NCBI GenBank assembly: GCA_965214055.1
Contig: OZ243931.1
Span: 2,232,001 to 2,296,000 of the forward strand
Direction: 5' to 3'
Length of the DNA stretch: 64,000 nucleotides
Source of the DNA: WTGA01 sp965214055
GTDB lineage: Bacteria > Pseudomonadota > Gammaproteobacteria > Arenicellales > Poriferihabitantaceae
The notes below the pieces were generated by a model that made no database searches, had not been told where the DNA came from, and worked only from the letters and a program-made list of their open reading frames with translations. The first letter of the stretch is position 1; each line of letters opens with the position of its first letter. The translations under genes and the position numbers were made by a program. Positions 9,461 through 17,983 of this stretch are shown piece by piece.

Positions 9461-11905
9461 TCAATGTAAAGTGCTTTCCAGCCTGTCCAGAAACAGTTGA
9501 ACATGTTGTGCATCAAACACCATTGGAGGGCGAACCTTCAGTACATTGTGTTTCACTCCATCCAGTCCAACCAGCACACCCCGGTCACGAAGGGCGTTGG
9601 CAAGGTCGCTCGCCTGTGCCGGATCCGGTTTCAGGGTGATCGGGTCCTGGATGATATCCACCCCAATGAACAGGCCCCCGCCCCGAACGTCCCCGATGAT
9701 GGGGGATTGTTTGGCCAGATCCTGAATACCGTGCATCAGCATACGACCCGTCTGGTTAGCATGCTGCACCAGGTTATCATCGATCACGATGTTCAGCACC
9801 GCACTGGCGGCGGCACAGGCAACGGGGTTGCCCCCGGTCGTGCTGAAAAATTGACAGGTTTTCTCCAACTTTTCGGAAATTTCCCGTCGGGTTACGACCA
9901 GGCCCATGGGGTAACCGCCTGCAATGGATTTCCCAAAGGTCACGATATCCGGGGTAATGTCAGCCAGTTCAAATCCCCACATTGATTTGCCCAACCGGCC
10001 GAAACCGGACTGAACCTCATCGGCAACACACAATCCCCCGGCTGCGTGGACCAGTCTGTATACCTCTTCCAGGTACCCGGCAGGCGGCAGCATGATCCCG
10101 TTGCTGCTCATGATCATATCCATGAAAAAAGCAGCGGGCTGGTGTCCCCGGGCAGCCAGTTCGGCGATCGCAGTTTTACAGGACTGTGCGTATAGAATGC
10201 CCCGTTCCGGGTTGTCCCGCTTCCAGGGACCCCTGAAATCATCCGGTGCTTCCAGTTCGGCGATGTGGGACTTGAAGTCATCAGGATTGTATTTTTCCGC
10301 CGGAGACAAATCGTACACGGCATCCGTGATGCCATGGTAGGCGTTCGACAATACCAGCCCGCCATTGTTGCCGGTCCAGTTCTTGGCCAGGCGCCACGCC
10401 AGATCATTGGCCTCACTGCCGGATGAGACGAAATAGCAGGTATCCAGTCCCGGGGGAAGGGTGTGTGCAATCTGTTCCGCGTAATCCGTCAATGCGCCGT
10501 ATAGATAGCGGGTATTGATATTAAGCGCGGCGGTTTGTTTTGCCACCGCGGCTACCACCCTGGGATGGCAATGGCCGACATGGGGGACATTGTTGTAGGC
10601 ATCCAGATATGCCCTTCCGTTGTGGTCATACAGCCAGACCCCTTTTCCCCTGACGAGATTGAGGGGTTTTTTATACGCGACATACCGTCCGTTTCCCAGG
10701 TATTTTCTTCGTCGGGCGAGTAGGGACCGGGTAGATTCGGGTAAGCCGGCATCCCGGATACCCCCTGCAGGGTGACCGCAGGCGGCCTTGAGTCGAAAAG
10801 CCAGTTCTTTGGGATCAGTGGACTGCATCAGCCGGAACATGGCCAGTGCCTTTTCATCCCAGCCGTCCAGATGGGGTCGGCGGTCACTCCACGGGAGTTC
10901 CTTCCTTGACCAATGGCTGATCAGCAGATTCTGTACCAGTCGGGCAGTCATCATCGCGGGCAACAGTTCGAATTCCAGATCCTCCAGCGGAACGATGGAA
11001 TGGTAGCCGGAAACAATTTCAGCACACCGGGACAATGGGTCTGTACATCTTGCGGGCACTTCGGCTGCCGTGATCCCCAGTTCCTGGATCAGTGGTGCGA
11101 AAATCATGTCACCGAAATCAAAAATTCCGGCAATCTGGACAGGATTTTCGGGGTCTGTCAGGACGTTGTGAAAGGAAACATCGTTGTGGATAATCTGAGC
11201 ACGGCAACGGGGCAGCACGGGTTTGATGCGGGCGGAAAAATGCTCAAGAAAGTGTTCAATGACCACCCTTGATCCGTCATCGTCCACGTACGTGGCCAGC
11301 CTGGAGAGTTGGTCCACGCCTTGAACATCCCAGGCAAAAATATGCTTTGCTGAAGAATGAAAGAAGCCTCTCAACGACAGATCAAGCCTGGCCAGTGACC
11401 GGCCAAGATTCCTCATTAGCCGGGGGTCTTCCGGTGTTTCAAAGAACGCCACACCATCCAGATAATCAAAGAGCCTCAGGCGATATTTTCCTTCGCATTG
11501 GTCCTCACCGGAAACCCAGCTCCTTCCATCGGTGGCTGCAATGAGTTTCTGTACGGGAGGGACCCGGTATCCATTCGCAATGTGGCACAAAGCCCGGGTT
11601 TGCAGGTCCAGCAACCCATCGGGCACGGAAGCGTTGGCGATTTTTACCAGGTACCGGGATGCCTCGTTCTCAAGGAGCAGGTTTTGATCACATTCTCCCC
11701 CGAGGGGTTTCAGTTCGCCATCCAGGGAATACTGCTGCACCAGAACCGACCTGATTTCTTCCAGGGCGATCTTCGGCGGGGCTGTTTTCAGGGACAGAAG
11801 AGGGTCAGCAGCTAAATCCACAAGCTTGGATTTTTGAGTGGTTGTTGAGAAATTTCTTATGTTATCGACTAAAGCATGGGTCTGCAGGGTCGGTGATTTA
11901 TTCAA
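9461..11905 (-). CDS. APH kinase fused to class III aminotransferase-fold enzyme
   Basis: 814 residues. The start is TTG at 11905 (no in-frame ATG nearby; upstream stop at 11954). The N-terminal half (about 40-340) is an APH-like kinase with IIHNDVSFHN and IFDFGD. The C-terminal half (about 385-814) is a class III PLP enzyme with FVSSGSEAND, DEVQSG and the PLP Lys in TFGKSIAGG. In animals, kinase/phospho-lyase pairs of exactly these families degrade hydroxylysine, and the phospho-lyase also handles phosphoethanolamine; bacterial fusions are known. A fused kinase-phospho-lyase for a hydroxylated amine is thus the leading hypothesis; plain transamination (for example of diaminobutyrate, as DoeD) is the alternative. 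Lies 72 bases after the cupin gene, same strand. Confidence 0.85.
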   Translation of the reverse strand: MNKSPTLQTHALVDNIRNFSTTTQKSKLVDLAADPLLSLKTAPPKIALEEIRSVLVQQYSLDGELKPLGGECDQNLLLENEASRYLVKIANASVPDGLLDLQTRALCHIANGYRVPPVQKLIAATDGRSWVSGEDQCEGKYRLRLFDYLDGVAFFETPEDPRLMRNLGRSLARLDLSLRGFFHSSAKHIFAWDVQGVDQLSRLATYVDDDGSRVVIEHFLEHFSARIKPVLPRCRAQIIHNDVSFHNVLTDPENPVQIAGIFDFGDMIFAPLIQELGITAAEVPARCTDPLSRCAEIVSGYHSIVPLEDLEFELLPAMMTARLVQNLLISHWSRKELPWSDRRPHLDGWDEKALAMFRLMQSTDPKELAFRLKAACGHPAGGIRDAGLPESTRSLLARRRKYLGNGRYVAYKKPLNLVRGKGVWLYDHNGRAYLDAYNNVPHVGHCHPRVVAAVAKQTAALNINTRYLYGALTDYAEQIAHTLPPGLDTCYFVSSGSEANDLAWRLAKNWTGNNGGLVLSNAYHGITDAVYDLSPAEKYNPDDFKSHIAELEAPDDFRGPWKRDNPERGILYAQSCKTAIAELAARGHQPAAFFMDMIMSSNGIMLPPAGYLEEVYRLVHAAGGLCVADEVQSGFGRLGKSMWGFELADITPDIVTFGKSIAGGYPMGLVVTRREISEKLEKTCQFFSTTGGNPVACAAASAVLNIVIDDNLVQHANQTGRMLMHGIQDLAKQSPIIGDVRGGGLFIGVDIIQDPITLKPDPAQASDLANALRDRGVLVGLDGVKHNVLKVRPPMVFDAQHVQLFLDRLESTLH

Positions 11906-11977
11906 GAAATTCCAGCCCCAGTTCCACTGCGAAGCGCAATATCCGCCGCTTTCTCAGGATTGTTTTGATAATGCGGT

Positions 11978-12559
11978 TTACCGGGCATCTTCAATGTAGT
12001 CCAGCTCACCCATGACCAGGTGTTCAGCAATGCCGAGTTCAAGATCGTATTCCGTCCTTTCTCCCTGCCTGGCAAAGGATTTCCCGTAAAAATGAAGATG
12101 CAACAGCGGCTGGTCTCCCTGGGCGCAAATGGAATGAATGCCATCTTCCAGCATGGATACCGCGGTTCCCGGTTTAACCACCATTTCATTGACCAGTTTT
12201 ACGGTATCCGGGGTGACTTCCTGATACAACCCGTGTTTTTCTTCTCCTTCAACCGCGGCGATGACTGCCCAGGAGCCTCCGTGGTTATGGGGCCGATAGG
12301 TCTGGGTGGGCAGGGCGGAATTGGCGTACAGCGCGAAGTCCCCGTTATCGTCTTCATGAATGAGGAAACATCGTTCTTTCTGACTTTTGTCCGGCACGGG
12401 AAAATCACTCCGGGGGAATAAATGGGATTGTGCGCACAGATTCATTAACGCTTCCTTTACCTGGTTCAGGGAGTCTATGGTGGCTCCTTCTGACAGGAAG
12501 TCACGTGCCTGGTTGACGCATGTCCGAATCGCAGCTTCCCGTTTGGTTTTGATATTCAT
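11978..12559 (-). CDS. cysteine dioxygenase-like cupin protein
   Basis: 193 residues from ATG 12559 (a longer frame to 12619 is unlikely). The cupin metal site is visible as HNHGGSWAVIAAVEGEE, with a second motif in EDGIHSI and LHLHFYG. Cysteine, cysteamine and 3-mercaptopropionate dioxygenases share this organisation and oxidise a thiol to a sulfinate with mononuclear iron. Its downstream partner is the kinase/aminotransferase fusion, and the gene faces eutA across a divergent region. With the TauD-, Xsc- and TauE-like genes nearby, thiol or sulfinate metabolism is plausible but not shown. Confidence 0.75.
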   Translation of the reverse strand: MNIKTKREAAIRTCVNQARDFLSEGATIDSLNQVKEALMNLCAQSHLFPRSDFPVPDKSQKERCFLIHEDDNGDFALYANSALPTQTYRPHNHGGSWAVIAAVEGEEKHGLYQEVTPDTVKLVNEMVVKPGTAVSMLEDGIHSICAQGDQPLLHLHFYGKSFARQGERTEYDLELGIAEHLVMGELDYIEDAR

Positions 12560-12992
12560 GGGTCTCGTTCTCTCAGGATTCTGTCTGTCATCGAATTGTA
12601 AACATTTCGGCTCCACCAAAGGGTGGTATTGTCCTGGGTATTCTCACCATACCATGTCTTTGGGGCAACCGGGTATCCGTATCGGTTGGCGCACGACTGG
12701 AAACCATCTCCCCGGATTCATTGTAATTCGCGAGAGAGTCTTATATAACGATGGTTCGAGAATTTCTGAATCAGGACAACCCGGTGTATGACTTGCCAAC
12801 CCACCCCGAAAACTTTCCCGTTGTGGGACGAAACCCGATGATGGGATTGTGAATCGGGTCATGCCAGCGGGAGCCCTGGTTTGCCCCATGACACGGTGCA
12901 GAACAGGGAGTGCTGGGGATTTGCATTCTACCGGCTGACGGTGTCCTTCTGGTTTCCGGTCCACAAACCACGAATTGAGCAGACAACAGGAC
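12560..12992. other. divergent promoter region between the cupin and eutA operons
   Basis: About 430 bases with no supported gene. The cupin/fusion operon reads left and the eut/doe operon reads right from here, so both promoters should lie inside. I could not pick out a confident operator, and no EnuR/MocR or AsnC-type regulator gene, usual beside ectoine catabolic genes, is in the window. Confidence 0.4.
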
Positions 12993-13823
12993 ATGAATAT
13001 TGATCAGAGCCGGGAACCGGATAGATTCCAGTCACTGGCCGTACAGGCGGATGTTGAACTGGACGAGGGCCCCGGACGCTATCGAATCGGTTTGATTGCC
13101 CTGTCCAATGATCTGGTAACGGAACGGGATTTCAATCAAATGTGCACAAGCGATGAGATTGCCGTATTTGTTTCCCGGGTGCCGAATGCACAGCGGTGCT
13201 CGGTCGCCAATCTTCGTGCTATGGAGCCGGAACTGGCCCATGCCGCTTCCCTTTTGATTCCAGGGTCCCGGCTTGACGTGGTGGCTTACAGTTGCACCTC
13301 GGGGACGGTTGTACTGGGGTACGACGCCGTTGCGGGGCGGATTCGCAGTGTCCATCCGGGGATTCCTGTGACCACCCCCATTACCGCGTCCCTGGCCGCA
13401 TTACGCCTTCTGGGTGCCGGGAACATCGCCGTGTTGACCCCGTATACCGACGAAGTCAACGCCCCCATTTCCCGTTACATCCAAAACAGTGGACTGGGCA
13501 TTGCCGCGTTCACAAGTTTTCAGCTTGCCAGCAACGACACCATGGCAAGAACTCCACCCCGGGCCATTTATCACGCGGCACTCGAAGCGGACCGGCCCGA
13601 AGCGGATGCGTTGTTCATATCCTGCACGGCAATCCGGGCGGTGGATGTCGTGGATTCCATTGAACAGGCAATCGGCAAACCGGTGGTAACGGCCAATCAG
13701 GCGTTATTTTGGCAGGCGTTGCGATGGGCAGGGTATGAATTGCCGATCCAGGGATTTGGCCAACTGTTGCACAGGCCGGGGGCCACACCCGATCATGGCG
13801 TATCGGCCGGGGGGTTGCCATGA
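12993..13823 (+). CDS. eutA: EutA-like ectoine utilisation protein (maleate isomerase / arylmalonate decarboxylase family)
   Basis: 276 residues from ATG 12993; a TTG at 12975 would add six residues. It belongs to the Asp/Glu racemase-like fold with the two catalytic Cys segments visible as YSCTSGT and FISCTAIRA. The assignment to EutA rests on the family plus the adjoining eutB, eutC, doeA and doeB homologues in the conserved order. EutA has been proposed to act as a racemase or isomerase in 5-hydroxyectoine breakdown; its reaction is not firmly established. Ends in an ATGA overlap with the following dioxygenase gene, implying coupled translation. Confidence 0.8.
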   Translation: MNIDQSREPDRFQSLAVQADVELDEGPGRYRIGLIALSNDLVTERDFNQMCTSDEIAVFVSRVPNAQRCSVANLRAMEPELAHAASLLIPGSRLDVVAYSCTSGTVVLGYDAVAGRIRSVHPGIPVTTPITASLAALRLLGAGNIAVLTPYTDEVNAPISRYIQNSGLGIAAFTSFQLASNDTMARTPPRAIYHAALEADRPEADALFISCTAIRAVDVVDSIEQAIGKPVVTANQALFWQALRWAGYELPIQGFGQLLHRPGATPDHGVSAGGLP

Positions 13824-14719
13824 AACTCGACAGCATCCTGTCCCGCCCGCCATCCATTGTGGCCCGGGAACAAAGAGAATTCTATTACCAGCAGGGGTAT
13901 CTCGCATTTCCCGGACTGATTGGCGATGAATGGCTGAATCCGCTTCGAAGTGCCCTGGCGGAGGTTGTCGAGCAGACCAGGGACTGCAGGCAGTCCACCC
14001 GGAAGGTGGATATTGAACCGGGCCACAGTTCCGAAAATCCCCGCCTGCGGCGGGTTGCCTATCTGGATGAATTTGCCCCGGTATTCTGGGACCTGTGTTC
14101 GAAATCCATCATTCCCGACATTGCAGCGGACTTGCTTGGTCCCAATGTCAGGTTCCGGGAACTGATGATGAATTTCAAATGGGCTGGTGGGGGGGCGGAA
14201 GTCAAGTGGCACCAGGATATTGTGTTTTATCCCCACACCCATGCCGGTACGATGCAGTTTCTGCTGATGCTGGAGGCCACCGGACCGGGGCAGGGTCCGT
14301 TGCAGGTCATTCCAAAGAGCCATCAGGGTCCGATATTTTCGCACTACGACACCCGGGGAAACTGGACGGGTGCCATTTCCGATCAGGACCTGGGGGAGGT
14401 TGCGCTGGACCGGGCAGTGTCCATGCTGGGTCCGCCGGGTTCCCTTTCCGTTCACCACAGCCGCACCATCCATGGGTCTGCCCGCAATATGAGCGCCATG
14501 GGAAGGCCGGCGTTTATCGTCACCTACAGTGCCGCAGACGCGATTCCGTATACTCCGCCTGCCTATCCCAGTGTAAACTATGGCCGTCTTGTACGCGGTG
14601 TGCAATCCGAATTTGCGCACCATGAAGAAATGATGGTTCCTCTTCCCCCGGACTGGTCGGAAGGATATACCTCAATATTTGATCATCAACAGGATGAAAA
14701 ATCCGCCCATTCAGCCTGA
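13820..14719 (+). CDS. phytanoyl-CoA dioxygenase (PhyH) family oxygenase inside the ectoine operon
   Basis: 299 residues, starting at the ATG that overlaps the eutA stop. Fe(II)/2-oxoglutarate oxygenase features: WHQD (H-x-D) in the first third and a distal HHSRTIHGS segment; an Arg follows in the same region (GRPAFIV). Ectoine hydroxylase EctD belongs to this superfamily, but the EctD signature that follows its W-H-S-D (a second Trp-His and E-D-G) is absent here; this protein has WHQDIVFYPH. So it is not a canonical EctD. Position between eutA and eutB suggests it oxidises an intermediate of (hydroxy)ectoine catabolism or a related imported compound. Confidence 0.8.
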   Translation: MKLDSILSRPPSIVAREQREFYYQQGYLAFPGLIGDEWLNPLRSALAEVVEQTRDCRQSTRKVDIEPGHSSENPRLRRVAYLDEFAPVFWDLCSKSIIPDIAADLLGPNVRFRELMMNFKWAGGGAEVKWHQDIVFYPHTHAGTMQFLLMLEATGPGQGPLQVIPKSHQGPIFSHYDTRGNWTGAISDQDLGEVALDRAVSMLGPPGSLSVHHSRTIHGSARNMSAMGRPAFIVTYSAADAIPYTPPAYPSVNYGRLVRGVQSEFAHHEEMMVPLPPDWSEGYTSIFDHQQDEKSAHSA

Positions 14720-14728
14720 TCCAGTACA

Positions 14729-15736
14729 GTGAACCAGAAAGCATTGAGGCCGGACTGGCCGACCATTGCAGACATCCGACGGGCAAGGCGCCAGATTGCC
14801 CCCAGGGTCCTGACGACTCCGGTTGTGCCCTCTCAGACCCTTGGCGAGTTATCCGGAGTGCCGGTATTTCTCAAACTTGAACACCACCAGACTACCGGGA
14901 GTTTCAAGTTGCGCGGTGCGACCCATGCCGTGTTGAATCTCTCCAGGGAGCAACGGGCCCGGGGGGTTGTTGGCGTATCAACGGGCAATCATGGTCGTGG
15001 ATTGGCCTATGCCGCGCGTCAGGCAGGCATTCGCTGCATAATCTGTATGTCGAGCCTCGTCCCGCAGAACAAGATCGATGGCATTGCATTGCAGGGTGCC
15101 GAAGTGCGCATCGTGGGAGATTCCCAGGATGAGGCCCAGATGGAGGTGGACCGCCTGGTCAGAGAGGAGCATATGACGATGCTCCCGCCATTCGACCATT
15201 CTGACATTATCATGGGGCAAGGCACTCTTGCACTGGAACTGATGGAGCAGAATTCGCAATTCCGGACTGTGCTGGTTCCGGTGTCGGGTGGAGGATTGGT
15301 TTCCGGGATGGCCATTGCGCTGAAAGCCGCACAACCGAAAACCCGGGTGATCGGGGTCTCCATGGAACGTGGAGCCGCTATGTATGAAAGCATCCAGTCC
15401 GGACACCCCGTCGAAGTGGAGGAACTGCCCACCATTGCGGATTCCCTGGGAGGAGGCATCGGTCTGGACAACCGGTTGACGTTTTCAATTGTACAAAAGC
15501 TGGTTGATGAGTTCGTTGTAGTTTCCGAGAGCGAGATTGCTGAAGCGATCCGCCATGCCTATTGGGCAGAACGACAGATTCTGGAGGGTTCCGGTTCCGT
15601 GGGCATTGCCGCCCTGCTTTCCGGTAAAATAAAGAGCGATGCTCCGGTGGCCGTGCTCACCAGTGGCGGGAATATAGATATGAACCTTCACCATCAGATC
15701 ATCTCCGGTGAAGATATTGATTTCTCAGTAGCCTGA
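14729..15736 (+). CDS. eutB: EutB-like PLP-dependent dehydratase (threonine dehydratase family)
   Basis: 335 residues from GTG 14729, nine bases after the preceding stop. Fold type II PLP enzyme: PLP Lys60 in TTGSFKLRGA, phosphate-binding SGGG loop (VPVSGGGLVSG) and a C-terminal TSGGNID. Threonine/serine dehydratase-like. In ectoine-degrading operons EutB is thought to dehydrate/deaminate the hydroxylated diaminobutyrate derivative from 5-hydroxyectoine, feeding the EutC step. Identification as EutB depends on the eutC-doeA-doeB neighbours; a serine/threonine dehydratase alone would look similar. Confidence 0.85.
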   Translation: MNQKALRPDWPTIADIRRARRQIAPRVLTTPVVPSQTLGELSGVPVFLKLEHHQTTGSFKLRGATHAVLNLSREQRARGVVGVSTGNHGRGLAYAARQAGIRCIICMSSLVPQNKIDGIALQGAEVRIVGDSQDEAQMEVDRLVREEHMTMLPPFDHSDIIMGQGTLALELMEQNSQFRTVLVPVSGGGLVSGMAIALKAAQPKTRVIGVSMERGAAMYESIQSGHPVEVEELPTIADSLGGGIGLDNRLTFSIVQKLVDEFVVVSESEIAEAIRHAYWAERQILEGSGSVGIAALLSGKIKSDAPVAVLTSGGNIDMNLHHQIISGEDIDFSVA

Positions 15737-15744
15737 ATTTTCTC

Positions 15745-16737
15745 ATGCCCAGAGTAAAGATTCTGACCGAGAGGGAACTCCGTAAAATTGTCTGCCTGGA
15801 TGGGGAGACGATTCACTGTATTGAATCGGCTTTTGCCGCACTGTCAGGGGGCAATGTGGTGATGCCCCCAATTCTGTCCATGGCCATCCGGGAATTCAAT
15901 GGTGAAGTGGATGTGAAAACCGCCTATGTCCCGGGATTCGACGGCTTTGCCATCAAAATGTCCCCGGGGTTTTTCGACAACCCAAAACAGGGTCTGCCAA
16001 GCACCACGGGTCTGATGGTGCTGTTTTCGGTCCGCACCGGGATACTGCAAGCCGTTTTGCTGGACAACGGTTACCTGACGGATGTGCGTACAGCAGCTGC
16101 GGGGGCGGTGGCCGCGCGGCATCTTGCTCCAGCGGATGTGGAGCGGGCGTGTATCCTTGGAGCAGGTCAGCAATCCCGCCTGCAGCTTGAAGCCCTGTGC
16201 CTGGTTCGTGGAATCCGGCTGGCAAGGATCTGGGCGCGAGATTTTCCGAAAGCGGAAGCGGTAGCCCATGAACTGTCAGAAAAACTGGGGATTACCGTGA
16301 AAGCGGCCCCTGACCTGGAGGAGGCGGTTGTCCTGTCCCAGGTTGTCGTCACCACCACCCCTTCCGCAACCCCATTGGTAATGAGTGACTGGCTGCGGCC
16401 CGGCCAGCACATTACCGCGATGGGCTCTGATCAGGCGCACAAGAACGAGCTGGACCCCGGTTGCCTGTCGAGGGCGAATATTTATGTGCCCGACCGGCAG
16501 TCACAAACCGAAAAACTCGGTGAACTGCATCATGCCATTGAATCCGGAACCGTAAATGAAAAAACCGTGTATCCGGAACTGGGGGATATCGTTGCCGGCA
16601 GTGCCCCGGGACGACAGACTCCGGAAGAAATCACCATTTGCGACCTGACCGGTACCGGTGTGCAGGATACCGCGGTGGCAGCGTTTGCCAGCAAACGGGC
16701 GGAAGCACATTCAGCGGGCCTGACCATTAATTCCTGA
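15745..16737 (+). CDS. eutC: EutC-like ornithine cyclodeaminase / mu-crystallin family protein
   Basis: 330 residues, eight bases after eutB. NAD-binding Rossmann region visible at about residue 130 (ACILGAGQQSRLQLEAL) and the family's substrate segment with FAIKMSPGFFDNP and GYLTDVRTAAAGA. The family includes ornithine cyclodeaminase, alanine dehydrogenase and ketimine reductases. In 5-hydroxyectoine pathways EutC is grouped with EutB in converting the hydroxylated intermediate toward the common route. Cytoplasmic, no signal peptide. Operon position supports the name more than the sequence alone. Confidence 0.85.
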   Translation: MPRVKILTERELRKIVCLDGETIHCIESAFAALSGGNVVMPPILSMAIREFNGEVDVKTAYVPGFDGFAIKMSPGFFDNPKQGLPSTTGLMVLFSVRTGILQAVLLDNGYLTDVRTAAAGAVAARHLAPADVERACILGAGQQSRLQLEALCLVRGIRLARIWARDFPKAEAVAHELSEKLGITVKAAPDLEEAVVLSQVVVTTTPSATPLVMSDWLRPGQHITAMGSDQAHKNELDPGCLSRANIYVPDRQSQTEKLGELHHAIESGTVNEKTVYPELGDIVAGSAPGRQTPEEITICDLTGTGVQDTAVAAFASKRAEAHSAGLTINS

Positions 16738-16753
16738 GTATTGATACCTGATC

Positions 16754-17950
16754 ATGAATACCCTTCCCCCCCTATTTGAAAAAGTTTTCCCCAGCGGGGA
16801 ATACGCCGCCCGTGTGCAGGATGTCAGACAGCGCATGGAACGGGCCGGTTATGACCTGATCATCAGCCAGGACCCCGGCAATATGTGCTGGCTGACCGGG
16901 TATGACGGATGGTCATTCTACGTTCCCCAGTGTGTACTCGTGCATTTGCAGGAAGAATCTCCTTTTTGGTTTGGCCGTGCCCAGGATGCCAGGGCCGCGG
17001 AGGTCACCACGTACCTGCCGAATGACCACATCCTTCCATTTTCCGAAAGCCTGGTGCAGAACCCTCTCAATCACCCGTATGAGGAATTGGCGGGTTTCAT
17101 TCGGTCGCGGGGCTGGGGGAACTCCCGGATCGGGGTTGAAATGGATGCCCACTACTTTACCGCTCGATGTCATGCAACCCTGGTCGGTGCGCTGCCGGAT
17201 GCCGGCATCACGAACAACGGGGACCTGGTCAACTGGGCACGATTGGTCAAGTCCGACAAGGAAGTGGAGTTGATGCGTGTTGCAGGGAAAATCAGTACCC
17301 GGATGATGAACGCAGCGATTGCCCGTATACGTGCCGGGGTTCCCCAAAACGAAGTGATCGCTGAAATCTATCGAACCCAGGCATCTGGCGTGGAGGGCTT
17401 CGGCGGGGATTATTCCTCATTTTGCCCGCTCCTTCAGGTCAATGAAGGAACGAGTACGCCGCATTTGACCTGGACGGATGCTCCGTTGCCGGACAATGCC
17501 CTGGTCATGCTGGAAATCGCTGGAGTCAGACGGCGATACAATGTACCGCTGGCCCGGACGGTACACATCGGCCAGGCCCCTGACAAAATAAGGAAACTGG
17601 CCCGGGTAATTGTTGAAGGCGTGGATGCAGGCCTCGAACAGGCGAAACCGGGCAATACCTGTGAATCCGTTGAAGCGGTCTGGCAAGCCGTGCTGAACCG
17701 AAACGGAATTACAAAAGAGAGTCGGGTTGGATACCCGGTGGGAGTGGGTTATCCGCCGGACTGGGGAGAACGGACATGCAGCCTGCGGCCGGGAGACCGA
17801 ACGGAATTGCAGGCAGGCATGTGTTTCCACTTTCAGTCCGGAGTCTGGCTGGACCATTTCGGTTGCGCCGTTTCCGAGTCATTTGTGGTGACCGACCAGG
17901 GTGGCGAGAGACTGTGTGACGTGGAACGCGACTTAATTGTCATTGATTGA
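16754..17950 (+). CDS. doeA: ectoine hydrolase DoeA (EutD)
   Basis: 398 residues, 16 bases after eutC. Peptidase M24 (creatinase/prolidase) fold: N-terminal creatinase-like domain (about 1-175) and C-terminal pita-bread domain. It has the segments TSTPHLTW and YPVGVGYPPDWGE that I associate with DoeA/EutD. DoeA opens the ectoine ring to give N-acetyl-L-2,4-diaminobutyrate isomers, the first committed catabolic step. The next gene encodes the deacetylase expected to act on the product, which is strong context. Confidence 0.9.
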   Translation: MNTLPPLFEKVFPSGEYAARVQDVRQRMERAGYDLIISQDPGNMCWLTGYDGWSFYVPQCVLVHLQEESPFWFGRAQDARAAEVTTYLPNDHILPFSESLVQNPLNHPYEELAGFIRSRGWGNSRIGVEMDAHYFTARCHATLVGALPDAGITNNGDLVNWARLVKSDKEVELMRVAGKISTRMMNAAIARIRAGVPQNEVIAEIYRTQASGVEGFGGDYSSFCPLLQVNEGTSTPHLTWTDAPLPDNALVMLEIAGVRRRYNVPLARTVHIGQAPDKIRKLARVIVEGVDAGLEQAKPGNTCESVEAVWQAVLNRNGITKESRVGYPVGVGYPPDWGERTCSLRPGDRTELQAGMCFHFQSGVWLDHFGCAVSESFVVTDQGGERLCDVERDLIVID

Positions 17951-17983
17951 ATCCGAATTATTCTGGTGAAAGAGGTACCGGCC

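Noticed and set aside
13820..14719. Naming the oxygenase ectD
   Set aside because: The EctD-specific residues after W-H-S-D are not present, so only the wider PhyH family is claimed.
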